Assembly (NCBI GenBank): GCA_023424395.1 | Contig: JAFADY010000020.1 | Location: 124,001-188,000 of the forward strand | Source: Bacteroidota bacterium | GTDB taxonomy: Bacteria; Bacteroidota; Bacteroidia; Bacteroidales; Dysgonomonadaceae | Reading direction: 5' to 3' | DNA length: 64,000 nt | In this document: piece by piece, positions 62,620 to 64,000 of the stretch | Layout of the letters: each line of letters begins with the position of its first letter | Numbering within the stretch: position 1 is the stretch's first letter | Made by a program: the position numbers and the translations under genes | Notes under the pieces: model-generated | What the model was told of the DNA's origin: nothing | The model's input: only the letters and a program-made list of their open reading frames with translations | The model's database searches: none

Positions 62620-62670
62620 CGAAGCGTATGTTACGTAGTAAATTCTTTGCCTTCGGCGCACACCGATTAT
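62620..62670. repeat. Direct repeat, right copy, after the ECF sigma unit
   Basis: CGAAGCGTATGTTACGTAGT and TTCGGCGCACACCGATTAT match the copy at 61378-61419 with an insertion of a few bases between the halves. Confidence 0.65.
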
Positions 62671-62724
62671 CGCTCGAACTTGTTCGCTCGTTATGACGAG
62701 AAATCGGCGCGAGCAAAGGCAAGA

Positions 62725-62934
62725 TCAAAAAGGAAAAGCAGTGAACTTTTCTACGTCTTTTTTTATCATCATTTCTATTCGTTTACGTACCTTCGTCCAA
62801 GTATATTTTCCCTTAATTAAATCTATCGGTTCATGAATAATATCGTCATGATAGGCAAGTCCACGTAAAGCCCTTACAGCGTTTGAATTTGGATATTTTT
62901 GCTGATACGCTTCCAGCATTTCGTTTAGGCTCAT
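62725..62934 (-). CDS. Small protein, unknown
   Basis: From the ATG at 62934 the protein is 69 residues (MSLNEMLEAYQQKYPNSNAV start; YTWTKVRKRIEMMIKKDVEK towards the end). It is soluble and helical. An ATG at 62949 would add five residues. A TATATTTG -7 box on the same strand (62997-62990) supports expression. I do not recognise a family. Confidence 0.55.
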   Translation of the reverse strand: MSLNEMLEAYQQKYPNSNAVRALRGLAYHDDIIHEPIDLIKGKYTWTKVRKRIEMMIKKDVEKFTAFPF

Positions 62935-62989
62935 TTTAGTTGAACACATGCTATATCTATAAAATCCTTTAGTCTTGTTCCATGAAATA

Positions 62990-62997
62990 CAAATATA
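62990..62997 (-). promoter_or_regulatory. -7 box (TATATTTG on minus) of the small gene
   Basis: CAAATATA on the plus strand lies 41-56 nt before the two possible starts. No clear -33 element. Confidence 0.42.
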
Positions 62998-63213
62998 ATT
63001 ATTTTTCAGGAGAAATCATAATTGGGTAGTTTGCCATGTGAAAGATTCACGCGCGAGATCATAAAAGATTCTTTAAGTGTTCTGTTTGCTCTAAATAACA
63101 TTCTTCAATTTGACTTTTCAACTAAAAGTAAGATGCTCATTCCCAATTTTGGGAGTTGCCTTAATAGTTTTTAATTCTATTTTACTCATCACAAAATTAA
63201 TTACTGTTTTTGA

Positions 63214-64000
63214 TCAATCTTTGCCCAACAAAGGCGATTCAAGCTTCTCATCATAACCGTTATTTTTATCGTAATAGAGGTCTTTTACCAACGTCATTAA
63301 AATAACCAAAAGCGGAACCGCCAGCACAATGCCCCATCCGCCGGTTAATGCACCCATGATCACCTGAAAAAAAAGCAGCAAAGCGGGAGGCGTGTTAAGT
63401 AGTTTCTTTTGCACGTTGGGCGTAATGAGGTTGCTCTCCAAGGCTTGCACCAAAATGAACAGCGCGGCAATGATTAACGCTTTGGTGGGGCTTTCCATTA
63501 ACCCGAACAGTACGGCGGGAATCATCGCGATAATGGGGCCAAAGTTGGGTATAACATTTAACAATCCGGCCAAAATGGCGAGAACAAGCCACATATCCAC
63601 GCCGAGGCTGATAAGCCCGATAGCGGTGAGCGTGAAAACCACCAATCCGGCAAACAGCGCGCCCTTTATCCATTTTTTGAGGTTATCGCCCAAATGCGCA
63701 AGCACTTCGCGCGCTTTGCCCTGTCCTTTTCGGGGAACCATTTTTACAATCCCGCGCACGTATTCCGATGCTCCAGCTGTGAGAAACAATGCAAGAAAAA
63801 CAACCACATACAAATCGCCAAAAACACCGAAGGTAGAAGAGAAGAAACCTTGCAGTACGGGCAGTACTTTTTTCTGATTCTCCTCGTTGGACACCGACTC
63901 CACAATCCGTTTGCCAACATCGCTTTGGTTGAGGTAATCTTTGGCGTTTTCTATCATCGCGGGAACTTTGTCCTGCATTTCGTCAATCTGACTTTGGATT
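63214..64000 (-). CDS. AI-2E family (PerM-like) transporter, partial
   Basis: The gene runs off the right edge, and the visible C-terminal 262 residues stay open to position 64000 with no stop. Several membrane helices are seen, with the family sequence LVLAILAGLLNVIPNFGPI and QALESNLITPNVQKK. The AI-2E family includes exporters of signal molecules and Na+/H+ antiporters, so the substrate is not known. The ATG at 63978 is internal, not the real start, because full members have about 350 residues. Confidence 0.88.
   Translation of the reverse strand, partial: IQSQIDEMQDKVPAMIENAKDYLNQSDVGKRIVESVSNEENQKKVLPVLQGFFSSTFGVFGDLYVVVFLALFLTAGASEYVRGIVKMVPRKGQGKAREVLAHLGDNLKKWIKGALFAGLVVFTLTAIGLISLGVDMWLVLAILAGLLNVIPNFGPIIAMIPAVLFGLMESPTKALIIAALFILVQALESNLITPNVQKKLLNTPPALLLFFQVIMGALTGGWGIVLAVPLLVILMTLVKDLYYDKNNGYDEKLESPLLGKD

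Noticed and set aside
62617..62820. 67-codon plus-strand open frame
   Set aside because: It lies on the direct repeat and antisense to the small minus-strand gene; composition is not protein-like.

Overview
The window comes from a Bacteroidetes chromosome, most likely an anaerobic, amino-acid-fermenting member of the Bacteroidales (a Dysgonomonadaceae-type organism is my guess, not shown directly). The evidence is a porP-porK-porL-porM type IX secretion operon, a fused FeoAB iron transporter with its small Cys-rich partner, several Bacteroidetes-only DUF families (DUF4834, DUF4290, DUF4348), tRNA genes without an encoded CCA, and many promoters of the Bacteroidetes form TTG-N18-21-TAnnTTTG. 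Nearly all genes look chromosomal and intact. There is no phage, no transposase, no rRNA operon and no CRISPR array.

Layout. 1-4649 (minus): type IX secretion motor and outer-membrane genes, with porM cut by the left edge. 5068-10098 (minus): a lipid gene group with an alpha-oxoamine synthase, a threonine-synthase-like enzyme and a short-chain dehydrogenase, which together fit sulfonolipid (capnine) synthesis; a tandem VOC protein and a four-helix-bundle gene lie downstream. 10269-20590: housekeeping genes (HAD phosphatase, FMN reductase, cdd, a LysM glucosaminidase, rimM, an ABC ATPase, dxr-rseP, metF). 20620-30502: dodecin, an antiporter, serA, a stress protein, tRNA-Ser, mltG, an aldo/keto reductase, ribF, a serine palmitoyltransferase and ferritin. 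30735-39047: a TraB/GumN protein, rlmD, lipoproteins, a baeRF-like protein, and feoAB with its partner gene separated from it by a degraded gene. 39278-42410: a class I and a class II fumarase side by side, then tRNA-Leu.

42817-52217 (plus) is the most distinctive region. It is a long apparent operon for glutamate fermentation by the methylaspartate pathway: glutamate mutase S, its MutL/GlmL ATPase, glutamate mutase E, methylaspartate ammonia-lyase, an AtuA-like protein, a DUF4387 protein, a P-loop protein and a two-subunit class I hydratase (probable mesaconase). It starts at a strong promoter whose spacer is occupied by a near-perfect palindrome. The classical citramalate lyase genes are absent from the window, so the AtuA-like/DUF4387 pair is an attractive uncharacterised part of this pathway.

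52210-61265 holds core metabolism (purN, acpP-fabF-rnc, pfkA, lpxB, surE, an alkaline phosphatase, a ClbS/DfsB protein). 61378-62670 holds an ECF sigma factor and a membrane protein flanked by direct copies of one sequence. The right edge cuts an AI-2E family transporter gene.

Intergenic spaces carry many short repeat families: palindromes such as CCCGATAGCTATCGGG and CTCCCCTTCAGGGGAG, a 373-bp element with perfect 20-bp inverted ends, and degenerate 9-12-nt tandem repeats. Such repeats are especially dense between the methylaspartate-pathway genes. All functional calls are from reading the sequence; no database search was run.
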